DNA of 64,000 nt from the NCBI RefSeq assembly GCF_002237445.1, contig NZ_CP022527.1, forward strand, positions 1 to 64,000, in the 5' to 3' direction. Source of the stretch: Neisseria sp. KEM232 (GTDB lineage: Bacteria; Pseudomonadota; Gammaproteobacteria; Burkholderiales; Neisseriaceae). Made by a program: the position numbers and the translations under genes. Shown piece by piece: positions 17,203-24,707 of the stretch. The notes under the pieces were generated by a model. That model did not search any database and had not been told where the DNA came from. It saw nothing but the letters and a program-made list of their open reading frames with translations. Every line of letters begins with the position of its first letter. The first letter of the stretch is position 1.

Positions 17203-17859
17203 TTAGGATTGGAGCAGGCGTTTGACGTCGGCGGCGATTTCGCCCGATGTTCTGCCGTAGTTTTCCATCAGTACGGTTTCGCCGTTTTTATCGAGAACGT
17301 AGGTGCCGGCGGTGTGGTCGATCAGGTAGATGTCGGCCGACTGTTCCTGCGATTTGGCCGATACCACGCGGTATTGCTGTTTGACGACGGGGATGCTTTG
17401 ATCGCCGGTGGCGGTGAGGCCGATGAAGTCGGGGTTGAAGGTTTTGGCGAATTTGCCCACCACTTCGGGCGTGTCGCGGTCGGGGTCGACGCTGACGAAT
17501 ACCACGGCCACGTCTTTGGCCTGTTCGCCGAGTTGGCCGAGCACTTCGCTGTAGGTCAGCAGGCTGGTGGGGCAGACGTCGGGGCAGTTGGTGTAGCCGA
17601 AGGTGAGCAGCACGACTTTGCCTTTCAGGCTGCTGAGGGTAAAGGGTTTGCCGTTGCCGTCGGTCAGCGTGAAATCGCCGCCGATGTCGTCTTTTTGTAC
17701 GTTGGTGCCGAAAAAACCGCCCTGTGCTTGAGATTTCGGTGCGGAAGCGGCGGGGACTTCCTGTGCCTGAGAAGCGGCGGGTGCGTTGTTTTGCGCGGTT
17801 TCCTGCGAGCAGGCGGCAAGCAGGAGGGTGCTCAGCAGAGCAAGGTAACGGTGTTTCAT
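17203..17859 (-). CDS. SCO1/SenC family copper-binding lipoprotein
   Basis: 218 residues starting MKHRYLALLSTLLLAACSQ; the lipobox LAAC places the mature protein on the outer leaf of the inner membrane or on the outer membrane. A disordered Ala/Gln stretch is followed by a thioredoxin-like domain with the copper-binding CPDVC motif (about residue 98) and the conserved histidine in YLIDHTAGTYVLD (about residue 180). SCO proteins deliver copper to the CuA site of cytochrome oxidases and can protect against oxidative stress; in neisseriae the latter role has been proposed. The longer frame adding 12 residues has no signal start. Confidence 0.88.
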   Translation of the reverse strand: MKHRYLALLSTLLLAACSQETAQNNAPAASQAQEVPAASAPKSQAQGGFFGTNVQKDDIGGDFTLTDGNGKPFTLSSLKGKVVLLTFGYTNCPDVCPTSLLTYSEVLGQLGEQAKDVAVVFVSVDPDRDTPEVVGKFAKTFNPDFIGLTATGDQSIPVVKQQYRVVSAKSQEQSADIYLIDHTAGTYVLDKNGETVLMENYGRTSGEIAADVKRLLQS

Positions 17860-18040
17860 GGTCAGACCTTTCGCAAGTGGACAAAATCGCCGCAATCTTA
17901 CCGTGTTTCAGGCGGCAGGGGAATGAAACTGCGGGAGAAAGTAAAGGAAAGTTGATTTGGGCAAAGTTTTTTGTTTGGGGAAAATCGTTTTTTTGTTCAA
18001 TGCATTGGGCTGTATTTCCCGTAAAATCCATCCGTGCTGC

Positions 18041-18068
18041 TTTACAAGCGGTTTTTTTCCGCTATAAT
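18041..18068 (+). promoter_or_regulatory. tRNA-Leu(CAA) promoter
   Basis: TTTACA (18041-18046), 16-base spacer, TATAAT (18063-18068), ending 16 bases before the mature tRNA. Confidence 0.75.
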
Positions 18069-18084
18069 AGCGCCTTTACTACCT

Positions 18085-18169
18085 GCCCGGGTGGTGAAAT
18101 TGGTAGACACAGGAGACTCAAAATCTCCCGCCGAAAGGTGTGTCGGTTCGAGTCCGACCCCGGGCACCA
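18085..18169 (+). tRNA. tRNA-Leu(CAA)
   Basis: 85-base class II tRNA with encoded CCA. Acceptor GCCCGGG pairs with CCCGGGC. The anticodon stem GGAGA/TCTCC encloses loop CTCAAAA, giving anticodon CAA (reads UUG). A long variable arm (CGCCGAAAGGTGTG) and the T-loop GGTTCGAGTCC are present. Confidence 0.95.
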
Positions 18170-18253
18170 TCAGCCGCTTCGAGCGGTTATTTTTTTGTCC
18201 GGCGGTTAGGTCGCGTGGATGGCCTGCTTTTGCGGGTGCGGTAGAAGGTTTGG

Positions 18254-18302
18254 AAAAAGGCCGTCTGAAAAACTCTGTCGGGAGTTTTCAGACGGCCTTT
18301 TT
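18254..18302. terminator. bidirectional terminator between tRNA-Leu and metQ
   Basis: AAAAAGGCCGTCTGAAAA / TTTTCAGACGGCCTTTTT with ACTC/GAGT extending the stem. A-runs and T-runs on both sides fit termination in either direction. Confidence 0.85.
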
Positions 18303-18313
18303 GTCATGCCGGC

Positions 18314-19225
18314 TTATTTGGCGGCAGAGGCGGCGGAAGCGGCTTCTGCTTTGGCGCCTGCGGCGGCGTTTTCACCCCAGGAGGCGGGGTATTTGTAGCC
18401 GGCGAAGCGCTGGTGTGCGTAGGTTTTGAATTCGTCGGAGTTGTAGGCGGATTCGATGTCTTTCACCCATTTGGCGTCTTTGTCGGCAGTGCGCACGGCA
18501 GACCAGTTGACATAGGCGAAGCTGGGTTCTTGGAACAGGGCTTCGGTGAGTTTCATGCCGCTGCTCATGGCGTAGTTGCCGTTGACGATGGCGAAGTCGA
18601 CATCTTGGCGGCTGCGCGGCAGGTTGGCGGCTTCCATTTCGACAAACTCGATGTTTTTGCTGTTTTCGGCGATGTCGGCACGCGAGGCTTTGAGCGGGTC
18701 GATGCCGTCTTTGAGTTTGATCCAGCCCAATTCGTCCATCATCACCAGCGCACGGGCGAGGTTGGAGGGGTCGTTGGGGATGGCGACGGTGCTGCCGTCT
18801 TTCACTTCTTCGAGTTTGGCCAGTTTGCCCGGGTAGATGCCCAAGGGGGCAGTAGGCACTTGGAAGACTTCGGTCAGGTCGAGTTTGTGTTCGGCTTTGA
18901 AGGAGTCGAGATAGGGTTTGTGCTGGAAGATGTTGATGTCGATCTCGTTTTCGGCCAGGGCTTTATTGGGGGTGACGTAGTCGGGAAATTCGGTGAGGCT
19001 GACGGTGTAGCCTTGTTTTTCCAGCATGGGTTTGATTTGCTCTTTGACCATGTCGCCGAAATCGCCCGGAGTCGTGCCGAAGCGGAGTTCGCTTTTGGCG
19101 GCGGTTTCTGCGGCGGGGGCACTGCCGGCCGTTCCGGAGGCGGCGTTATCGGCGGACTGGCTACCGCAGGCGGCAAGGCCGAAGCCGAGGGCTGCGGCGA
19201 GGGTGAGTTTGACGAATGTGTTCAT
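18314..19225 (-). CDS. metQ: methionine ABC transporter substrate-binding lipoprotein MetQ
   Basis: 303-residue NlpA/MetQ family protein with signal peptide and lipobox LAAC (Cys20). The mature domain keeps RFGTTPGDFGDMVKEQIKP, YVTPNKALAENEIDINIFQH and the AIPNDPSNLARALVMMDELG segment near residue 150. It captures D/L-methionine for the MetNI importer. C-terminus is alanine-rich (AAAGAKAEAASAASAAK). Last gene of metNIQ, separated from metI by 190 bases that hold another hairpin. Confidence 0.94.
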   Translation of the reverse strand: MNTFVKLTLAAALGFGLAACGSQSADNAASGTAGSAPAAETAAKSELRFGTTPGDFGDMVKEQIKPMLEKQGYTVSLTEFPDYVTPNKALAENEIDINIFQHKPYLDSFKAEHKLDLTEVFQVPTAPLGIYPGKLAKLEEVKDGSTVAIPNDPSNLARALVMMDELGWIKLKDGIDPLKASRADIAENSKNIEFVEMEAANLPRSRQDVDFAIVNGNYAMSSGMKLTEALFQEPSFAYVNWSAVRTADKDAKWVKDIESAYNSDEFKTYAHQRFAGYKYPASWGENAAAGAKAEAASAASAAK

Positions 19226-19274
19226 AAATAATCTCCTATGGGTGGGTGTGGGTGCCGCGGTGTTGCGGCGTTTT

Positions 19275-19322
19275 TTTCAGACGGCCTTTTGCAGGACGCC
19301 GGAATGGTGCGGCCGTCTGAAA
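19275..19322 (-). terminator. intra-operon hairpin between metI and metQ
   Basis: TTTTCAGACGGCC / GGCCGTCTGAAAG with a 24-base loop. In the metNIQ transcript it could weaken read-through or stabilise the metQ message so that binding protein is made in different amounts from the transporter. Confidence 0.5.
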
Positions 19323-19414
19323 GCGGATTGGGTGCGTTCGCGGCCGGTTGCGGATTTTAAACGGTTTGCGTGCGGGCGCAAACGGGTTTCAGACGGCCTT
19401 CCGGGGTGCGCGGG

Positions 19415-20089
19415 CTAGCGTTTGTCCGCTTTTGCCGACAGGTAGTTGCCGAGGCTTTGGACGACGACGACGATGGCGCTGAGCAGGGCGACGACGGCGG
19501 CCATGACTTCGGGCATGTAGCGCTGGTGGCCGTAGCGGATGCCGAGGTCGCCGATGCCGCCGCCGCCGATGAGGCCGGCGGCGGCGCTTTCGCCGAGAAT
19601 GGCGATCATCAGGATGGTGATGCTGAGGATGAGGCCGGCGCGGGCTTCGTTTATCAGCACTTTGAAGATGATGGTTGACGGTTTGGCGCCCATGGCCTGT
19701 GCGGCTTCGATCACGCCTTTGGGCACTTCGTTGAGGTTTTGTTCGATGAGGCGGGCGAAATAGAAGCTGGCGGCGATGGAGAGGGAGACGCAGGCGGCCA
19801 GGGGGCCGAAGGATGTGCCGACGACGGCGCGGGTGAGCGGCATGAGCACAATCATCAGGATGACGAAGGGGAAGGCGCGCATGAAGCTGACCAGCCAGCT
19901 GACGATACGGTTGAGCGGCGGGTTGGCGAATATCTGGCCGCGCGCGCTGGTGAAGAGCCAGATGCCGAGCGCGCCGCCGGCGATGACGGCGATGGTGGCG
20001 GAAACGCCGACCATGACGAGGGTCTGCTGAATGGCTTTTTGGAATTCGGGCAGCAGGGATTGCAGGTTTTCGAGGGCGTTGCGGTTCAT
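19415..20089 (-). CDS. metI: methionine ABC transporter permease MetI
   Basis: 224 residues from MNRNALENLQSLLPEF; the ATG overlaps the metN stop by four bases. Five hydrophobic segments and the permease EAA-type loop (PKGVIEAAQAMGAKPSTIIFKVLINEARAG) fit the MetI family. The long open frame that reaches 20455 is antisense-like extension inside metN and is not used. Confidence 0.93.
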   Translation of the reverse strand: MNRNALENLQSLLPEFQKAIQQTLVMVGVSATIAVIAGGALGIWLFTSARGQIFANPPLNRIVSWLVSFMRAFPFVILMIVLMPLTRAVVGTSFGPLAACVSLSIAASFYFARLIEQNLNEVPKGVIEAAQAMGAKPSTIIFKVLINEARAGLILSITILMIAILGESAAAGLIGGGGIGDLGIRYGHQRYMPEVMAAVVALLSAIVVVVQSLGNYLSAKADKR

Positions 20090-20826
20090 AGTTCTTCCGT
20101 AATCAGTTCGCGGCCGATGTCGGTGCGGGCGAGGATTTGGCGGTCGCGCACGTCGGCCACTTCGAGGAGGCGGCCTTGGTGCAGCAGGGCGGTGCGGCGG
20201 CACAGGCGGCGGATGACGTTCATTTCGTGGGTGACGATGACGATGGTGACGTGGAAGCGGCGGTTGATGTCTTCGAGGCATTCGAGCACGCTGCGGGTGG
20301 TGGCGGGATCGAGTGCGGAGGTGGGCTCGTCGGCCAGAATCACTTTGGGGTTGGGGGCGAGGGCGCGGGCGATGCCGACGCGTTGTTTCTGCCCGCCGGA
20401 GAGCTGGGCGGGATAGTGGTGCGCGCGGTCGGACAGGCCGACGATTTCCAGGCATTCTTTGACGCGCACGGCGGTTTTTTCAGACGGCCATCCTGCGATT
20501 TCGAGGGGGAAGGCGACGTTGCCGGACACGGTGCGGTTGGACAGGAGGTTGAACTGCTGGAACACCATGCCGATGTTTTGCCGCGCGCGGCGCAGTTGGG
20601 CGGGTGTCATGGCGGTGAGCTCTTCGCCGCCGACGAGGACGCGGCCGGAATCGGGGCGCTCCAAGAGGTTGATGAGGCGCAGCAGGGTGGATTTGCCTGC
20701 TCCCGAATAGCCCATCAGGCCGAAGATTTCGCCCTGTTCGATGTCGAGGCTGGTGGGTTCGACGGCGGTAAACCATTGTTTGTCGCGCGTTTGGTAGCGT
20801 TTGGAGACCCTGTCGAGAGTAATCAT
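20086..20826 (-). CDS. metN: methionine ABC transporter ATP-binding protein MetN
   Basis: 246 residues with Walker A GYSGAGKST (about residue 38), signature LSGGQKQRV, Walker B VILADEPTSALD and H-loop VTHEMNVI. It is shorter than the roughly 340-residue E. coli MetN; the protein stops soon after the core (about residue 245), so the C-terminal ACT-like regulatory domain that senses methionine is missing. Loss of that domain makes transcript-level control through the leader more plausible. Confidence 0.92.
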   Translation of the reverse strand: MITLDRVSKRYQTRDKQWFTAVEPTSLDIEQGEIFGLMGYSGAGKSTLLRLINLLERPDSGRVLVGGEELTAMTPAQLRRARQNIGMVFQQFNLLSNRTVSGNVAFPLEIAGWPSEKTAVRVKECLEIVGLSDRAHHYPAQLSGGQKQRVGIARALAPNPKVILADEPTSALDPATTRSVLECLEDINRRFHVTIVIVTHEMNVIRRLCRRTALLHQGRLLEVADVRDRQILARTDIGRELITEEL

Positions 20827-20969
20827 TGTGTCGTTTCCGGATAAAACAAAGCCCGATGTGGAACACAGCGGGCTTAAAAAATAACAGCTTAAATCGAAAA
20901 ACTCTGTAACGCTTTAGCTGTTTTAACGCCCGCAAGCTGTGTCAAATCGGCGTATACATCAAGTTTCGT
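20827..20969 (-). promoter_or_regulatory. metNIQ leader with terminator/antiterminator alternatives (attenuator or riboswitch candidate)
   Basis: On the minus strand an intrinsic terminator hairpin (20849-20875: AAGCCCG-C-TGTG, loop TTC, CACA-T-CGGGCTT) is followed by TTTGTTTTA and then the metN start. Upstream, CACAGCTTGCGGGC (20928-20941) can pair with the terminator 5' arm GCCCGCTGTG with a four-base bulge, giving an antiterminator. Between them AACAGCT/AGCTGTT (20883-20922) forms a third hairpin. The mutually exclusive pairing is typical of cis regulation; what is sensed is unknown. Confidence 0.55.
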
Positions 20970-20970
20970 G

Positions 20971-20999
20971 ATTAAAACGCAAGCTTGGGTAAATGTCAA
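20971..20999 (-). promoter_or_regulatory. metNIQ promoter
   Basis: On the minus strand TTGACA (20994-20999), 17-base spacer, TTTAAT (20971-20976). Confidence 0.7.
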
Positions 21000-21032
21000 A
21001 CCTTCTCATCGGCTGTGTTGTGCGACAGGTAC

Positions 21033-21069
21033 AGAAGGCCGTCTGAAAATCGGTTTCAGACGGCCTTCT
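21033..21069 (-). terminator. znuA operon terminator
   Basis: AGAAGGCCGTCTGAAA / TTTCAGACGGCCTTCT with a four- to five-base loop, 14 bases after the znuA stop. Confidence 0.8.
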
Positions 21070-21082
21070 GTCTTGTGCCGCT

Positions 21083-22006
21083 TTATTTCATGGCTTTGGC
21101 GAGGGCATCGACGTTGTGGCGGATCATGCCGGTGTAGGTGTCGGCGGGCGGGGTTTTGCTCAGGGCGTCGGAATAGAGTTTGCCGCCGACTGTGCTGCCG
21201 GACTCTTTGGCGATGCGTTCGAGCATGCGGGAGTCTTTGATGTTTTCGGCGAACACGGCTTTGATGCCTTCCTGTTTGACCTGGCGGATGAGGGCGGCGA
21301 CGTGTTTGGCGGAGGGTTCGGCTTCGGTATTGATGCCCTGCGGTGCGTAGAATTTGATGTTGTAGCGGCGTCCCATGTAGCCGAAGGCTTCGTGGCCGGT
21401 GAGGACTTTGCGGCGTGCGGCGGGGACGGCGTCGAATTTGGCTTTGGCGTAGGCGTCGAGCTGTTGCAGCTCTTTGCCGTAGTTTTGCAGGCGCTGGCTG
21501 TAATAGGCTTTGTTTTGCGGGTCGGCTTTGATAAGGGCGTCGGCGACATTGGCGGCGTATTTCTGCATCAGGGAGGGGTCGCTCCACACGTGCGGGTCGT
21601 AGGCGCCGTGATGGTGGTGGTGTTCGTGGCCGTGGTCGTGATCATGGCCGTGGTCGTGGTCGTGGTCGTGGTCGTGATCCGCTTCGATGGCTTTGATGCC
21701 GGCAGCGGCTTCGGCGTAGCGCACTTTGCTCTGCTGCACGGCGCGGGTCATTTCGCCCGATTCGAAACCGAGGCCGTTGAGCAGGACGAGTTTGGACGAG
21801 CGGATTTTTTTCAAATCGCCGCTGGTGAGGCGGTAGACGTGCGAGTCCTGATCCGCGCCGACGAGGTTGGTGACGGCGATTTTGTCGCCGCCGATTTGTT
21901 TGGCGACGTCGCCCAAGATGCTGAAGCTGCTGACGACATTGAGCGGCTCGGCATTGGCTGCGCCGGCAATCAGGAGGGCGAGGAGGGCGGGTTTCCAGTG
22001 TTTCAT
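21083..22006 (-). CDS. znuA: zinc ABC transporter substrate-binding protein ZnuA
   Basis: 307 residues from MKHWKPALLALLIAGAANAE, a clear signal peptide; the much longer open frame upstream runs through znuB in another frame. Cluster A-I family marks: SSFSILGDVAKQIGG, DSHVYRLTSGDLKKI (His56 ligand), a strongly histidine/aspartate-rich loop at about residues 110-133, DPHVWSDPSLM, HEAFGYMGRRYN and the C-terminal AENIKDSRMLERIAKESG. The His-rich loop is characteristic of zinc-specific binding proteins. It delivers periplasmic zinc to ZnuB/ZnuC. Confidence 0.94.
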   Translation of the reverse strand: MKHWKPALLALLIAGAANAEPLNVVSSFSILGDVAKQIGGDKIAVTNLVGADQDSHVYRLTSGDLKKIRSSKLVLLNGLGFESGEMTRAVQQSKVRYAEAAAGIKAIEADHDHDHDHDHGHDHDHGHEHHHHHGAYDPHVWSDPSLMQKYAANVADALIKADPQNKAYYSQRLQNYGKELQQLDAYAKAKFDAVPAARRKVLTGHEAFGYMGRRYNIKFYAPQGINTEAEPSAKHVAALIRQVKQEGIKAVFAENIKDSRMLERIAKESGSTVGGKLYSDALSKTPPADTYTGMIRHNVDALAKAMK

Positions 22007-22029
22007 GCTTGTTCCTTTCGATGGGGGGG

Positions 22030-22911
22030 TTAGAAGGTTTTGTGGCGGCTGCGGCGCAGCTGTTTGGTGAGCACGCCGCCTTCGCTGCCGATGAGCACGG
22101 AGAGGGCGTACCAGCCGCCGCAGAAGAGGATGATGGCGGGGCCGGAGGGGATTTCGACATGGTAGGAAAACAGCAGTCCGGCCAGGCCGCACAGCAGGGC
22201 GAAGACAACGGACAGCAGCATCAGCATGCCCATATTGCGCGCCCACAGGCGGGCGGTAATCGCCGGAATCATCATCAGGCCGACGGCCATCAGCGTGCCG
22301 AGGGCTTGGAAACCGGCAACGAGGTTCATCACCACCAGCACGAGGAAAATCAGGTGCCACAGCGCGCCTTTGCCGTTTACCGCCTTTAAAAACAGCGGGT
22401 CTATGCTTTCGAGCAGCAGCGGGCGGTAGATAACGGCGAGGGTGAGGATGGTGGTGCTGGCGACGAGGGCGACGAGGGTGAGCGCGCTCAAATCGACGGC
22501 GAGTATCGAGCCGAACAGAAGGTGCAGCAGGTCGATATTGCTGCCGCCCATGCTCACCAGCAAAACGCCGACGGCAAGGCTGGTGAGGTAGAAGGCGGCG
22601 AAGTTGGCGTCTTCCTTCAAATCGGTGAAACGGCTCACCAGCCCCGCCAGCAGCGCCATCACCATGCCGGCGACGAAACCGCCCGCGCTCATGGCGGGCA
22701 GGCTGAGGCCGCCGAGCATATAGCCGACGGCCGCACCCGGCAGTACGGCGTGTCCCAGCGCGTCGCCGACCAGGCTCATGCGCCGCATGACGAGAAACAC
22801 GCCCACCGGCGCGGCACTCAGGGCGAGAAACACCACCGAGGCGAGCGCGTGGCGCATAAAGTCGAATTCGGCAAACGGCTCGATCAGCCATTCGTAAAGG
22901 GGGATGGTCAT
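22030..22911 (-). CDS. znuB: zinc ABC transporter permease ZnuB
   Basis: 293-residue ABC-3 family permease with seven to nine hydrophobic segments, including RRMSLVGDALGHAVLPGAAVGY near residue 45, the family's cytoplasmic coupling region. It lies 23 bases before znuA. The C-terminus (TKQLRRSRHKTF) is basic and cytoplasmic. Confidence 0.93.
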   Translation of the reverse strand: MTIPLYEWLIEPFAEFDFMRHALASVVFLALSAAPVGVFLVMRRMSLVGDALGHAVLPGAAVGYMLGGLSLPAMSAGGFVAGMVMALLAGLVSRFTDLKEDANFAAFYLTSLAVGVLLVSMGGSNIDLLHLLFGSILAVDLSALTLVALVASTTILTLAVIYRPLLLESIDPLFLKAVNGKGALWHLIFLVLVVMNLVAGFQALGTLMAVGLMMIPAITARLWARNMGMLMLLSVVFALLCGLAGLLFSYHVEIPSGPAIILFCGGWYALSVLIGSEGGVLTKQLRRSRHKTF

Positions 22912-23010
22912 ATTCGGTTTTGTTTTTCAGACGGCCGTGCGGCTTGGAAAAACGTTTTCAGACGGCCTCCGATGCCGCCGCTTTGAGGGCATCTGAAAAC
23001 GGATTTTCCA

Positions 23011-23553
23011 TTACCAGAACGCTTTGCTGCCTTCAAAGATTTGCAGGGCGGCGGCGCAGGTTTGGGCGGCGCATTTTTTCATGGTTAAAACGGCGGTGTA
23101 ATCGCCGTCTTTTTCGGCTTTCCAGCTGAAACCCGGGCTTTTGAGGATGTGCAGGTTGTTTTTCACGTGCAGGCCGTGTTTGGTTTCTTCGTCGTACAGG
23201 TCGAGATACACGTTTCTGTACAGATCGAGATGCAGATTGTCGCACTCGGGGCCGCAACGGCCGGTAATGTTGTAGGTTTTGCCTGCGGTGAAGTGCGTGC
23301 GCACGACGATTTCCTGCCCCTGGGCAAGTTTTTCCTCTGTGGCGGCGATTTCGCGCGATTCGGGGTCGTTGCGCTGCTGATATTGGCGGATCACATCGGT
23401 TGCGCGTGCCAGGGTGTGGGTTTTCGAATACCGGTCAAGCACGGCTTTTTCGTCGGCTTTTGCATCGGTTTGGGCGCGGTCTTTTGCCGCAGCCTGTCCG
23501 ATACCGACGGACAGCAGGGCGGCGAGGAGGGTAAGGGCGGGTTTGATCGTCAT
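23011..23553 (-). CDS. uncharacterised exported protein inside the zinc operon
   Basis: 180 residues with a signal peptide (MTIKPALTLLAALLSVGIGQAAAKD). The mature part has a charged helical start (KADEKAVLDRYSKTH) and a beta-rich C-terminal half (RTHFTAGKTYNITGRCGPECDNLHLDLYR...SPGFSWKAEKDGDYTAVLTMKKC) with four cysteines that could form two disulfides. The beta part has the pattern of a pre-peptidase/PPC-like sandwich (DLDLYD... GDYTAVL), which is inference. It lies between znuC and znuB in the same direction, so it is probably co-expressed under zinc control. Function unknown. Confidence 0.65.
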   Translation of the reverse strand: MTIKPALTLLAALLSVGIGQAAAKDRAQTDAKADEKAVLDRYSKTHTLARATDVIRQYQQRNDPESREIAATEEKLAQGQEIVVRTHFTAGKTYNITGRCGPECDNLHLDLYRNVYLDLYDEETKHGLHVKNNLHILKSPGFSWKAEKDGDYTAVLTMKKCAAQTCAAALQIFEGSKAFW

Positions 23554-23592
23554 ATACGGTTTCCTTTTGGTTTGCTTGTCACAGGCGCGGCC

Positions 23593-23648
23593 GAGGCCGT
23601 CTGAAAACGGGTTTTAACTTCGTTGAAGCGGTGCTTTCAGACGGCCTT
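23593..23648 (-). terminator. intra-operon hairpin after znuC, extended DUS-associated repeat
   Basis: Uptake-sequence pair enclosing CGGGTTTTAACTTCGTTGAAGCGGTGC, the clearest copy of the extended repeat. It is six bases or less from the znuC stop and may reduce expression of the genes beyond. Confidence 0.6.
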
Positions 23649-23653
23649 CACAC

Positions 23654-24376
23654 TCAGGCGGCGCACCACTGCGCGTAGTCGTAACGCTGCATGGCCTCGT
23701 TGGCCTGTTGCAGATAGCCCTCGGTCAGCACCTCTTCCGTTTTGCCCGCCGTGATTTTCTCCCGCGCAATCAGCAGCGTGTTGGGGAAATAGGCGCGCAC
23801 CTGCTCGTAATCGTGCAAAACGGCAATCACCGCCTGATGTTCGGCGTTGCAGCGGCGCAAAACGTCGAGCAGGGCGTAGGTCGTTTTCGCGTCCACCGCG
23901 TTGAAGGGTTCGTCGAGCAGCAGGAATTTGGCGTTCTGCGCCAGCATCCGCGCAAACAGCACGCGCTGGAACTGGCCGTTGGACAGGTGGGCGATTTGGC
24001 GGTGGGCAAATTCGGCCATCTCCACCCGCGCCAGAGCCTGCATCACGCGCTCCTTCTGCGCGGCACTGACGCGGCCGAAAAAGCCGATTTCGTACCACAG
24101 CCCCATCGCCGCCAGCTCGAACACCGTCATCGGCTGGCTGCGGTCGATGTCGGCCTGCTGCGGCAGATAGGCGATGTCGCTGCGGCGCAGGCCGTGCCAC
24201 GACACCTTGCCGGTGCTGCATTCGAGCAGCCCCATCACGGCTTTGAGCAGCGTCGATTTGCCCGCGCCGTTGGGGCCGAACACCGCCCACATCGAAGCGT
24301 TGTCGAAACGCATGTCCACATGGTGCACGGCCGGTTTCTGCCGGTAGCTGACGGTGAGGTTTTCCACTTCGATCAT
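23654..24376 (-). CDS. znuC: zinc ABC transporter ATP-binding protein ZnuC
   Basis: 240 residues from MIEVENLTVSYRQKPAVHH; the 367-residue open frame extends far upstream without a start signal. Walker A GPNGAGKST, signature LSNGQFQRV (Asn in place of the usual second Gly), Walker B FLLLDEPFNAVD, H-loop VLHDYEQV. Forms the metal-type importer with ZnuB. The ATG overlaps the stop of a 32-codon ORF upstream (ATGA). Confidence 0.93.
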   Translation of the reverse strand: MIEVENLTVSYRQKPAVHHVDMRFDNASMWAVFGPNGAGKSTLLKAVMGLLECSTGKVSWHGLRRSDIAYLPQQADIDRSQPMTVFELAAMGLWYEIGFFGRVSAAQKERVMQALARVEMAEFAHRQIAHLSNGQFQRVLFARMLAQNAKFLLLDEPFNAVDAKTTYALLDVLRRCNAEHQAVIAVLHDYEQVRAYFPNTLLIAREKITAGKTEEVLTEGYLQQANEAMQRYDYAQWCAA

Positions 24377-24471
24377 GACGAGGCCGCCCAAAAATAAACG
24401 CCCCACACCACGGCCAGAGCCGCCGCCGCCAGAAGCAGCCGTTGGAGCAATCCGCTGAGTAATAGGTTCAT
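24373..24471 (-). CDS. 32-residue predicted single-span membrane protein coupled to znuC
   Basis: Short ORF MNLLLSGLLQRLLL... with a hydrophobic stretch (LLLAAAALAVVWGVYFWAA) long enough to cross a membrane. Its TGA overlaps the znuC ATG by four bases, the usual sign of translational coupling, and it starts shortly after the Zur-like promoter. It has no recognisable relative. It might be a small transporter subunit, a leader ORF that feeds ribosomes to znuC, or chance. Confidence 0.5.
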   Translation of the reverse strand: MNLLLSGLLQRLLLAAAALAVVWGVYFWAASS

Positions 24472-24585
24472 TGTCGTATGTTGCCGCGCGCGGCGGGCCG
24501 TGCAGACGGCCTGCCGCCTGCGGAGGGTTGTCGGAACGTGTTTTCAGACGGCCTTCACGAATATGGCGGCGTCGGAAAAGGCGTG

Positions 24586-24614
24586 ATGATACGTTGTAAC
24601 ACTTTTTTTGTAAA
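24586..24614 (-). promoter_or_regulatory. znu operon promoter with overlapping Zur-like operator
   Basis: On the minus strand TTTACA (24609-24614), 17-base spacer, TATCAT (24586-24591). A palindrome TGATACGTTGTAACA at 24587-24601 covers the -10 box and part of the spacer and matches the reported meningococcal Zur consensus TGTTATDNHATAACA at 9 of its 12 fixed bases. Zinc-dependent repression of the znu genes would follow. Confidence 0.6.
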
Positions 24615-24707
24615 TCTCGATGCAAGGGCGGCTGCCGACATATCCGAAAGCCGTCTGAAAACCGGGGCGGCGTATAATCGCCGCTTTTTGACGCGAGGGA
24701 GCAGCCA

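Noticed and set aside
21595..21690. Tandem GTGGTCGTG repeats that could look like a microsatellite or CRISPR-like array
   Set aside because: They encode the His/Asp-rich zinc loop of ZnuA in frame; no repeat-spacer pattern exists anywhere in the window.
21083..22891. 602-residue open frame covering znuA and running back through znuB
   Set aside because: Only the last 307 codons match ZnuA and begin with a signal peptide; the upstream part is out-of-frame znuB DNA kept open by high GC.
22921..22970. Terminator between znuB and the exported-protein gene
   Set aside because: The two uptake sequences there are in direct, not inverted, orientation and cannot form a hairpin.
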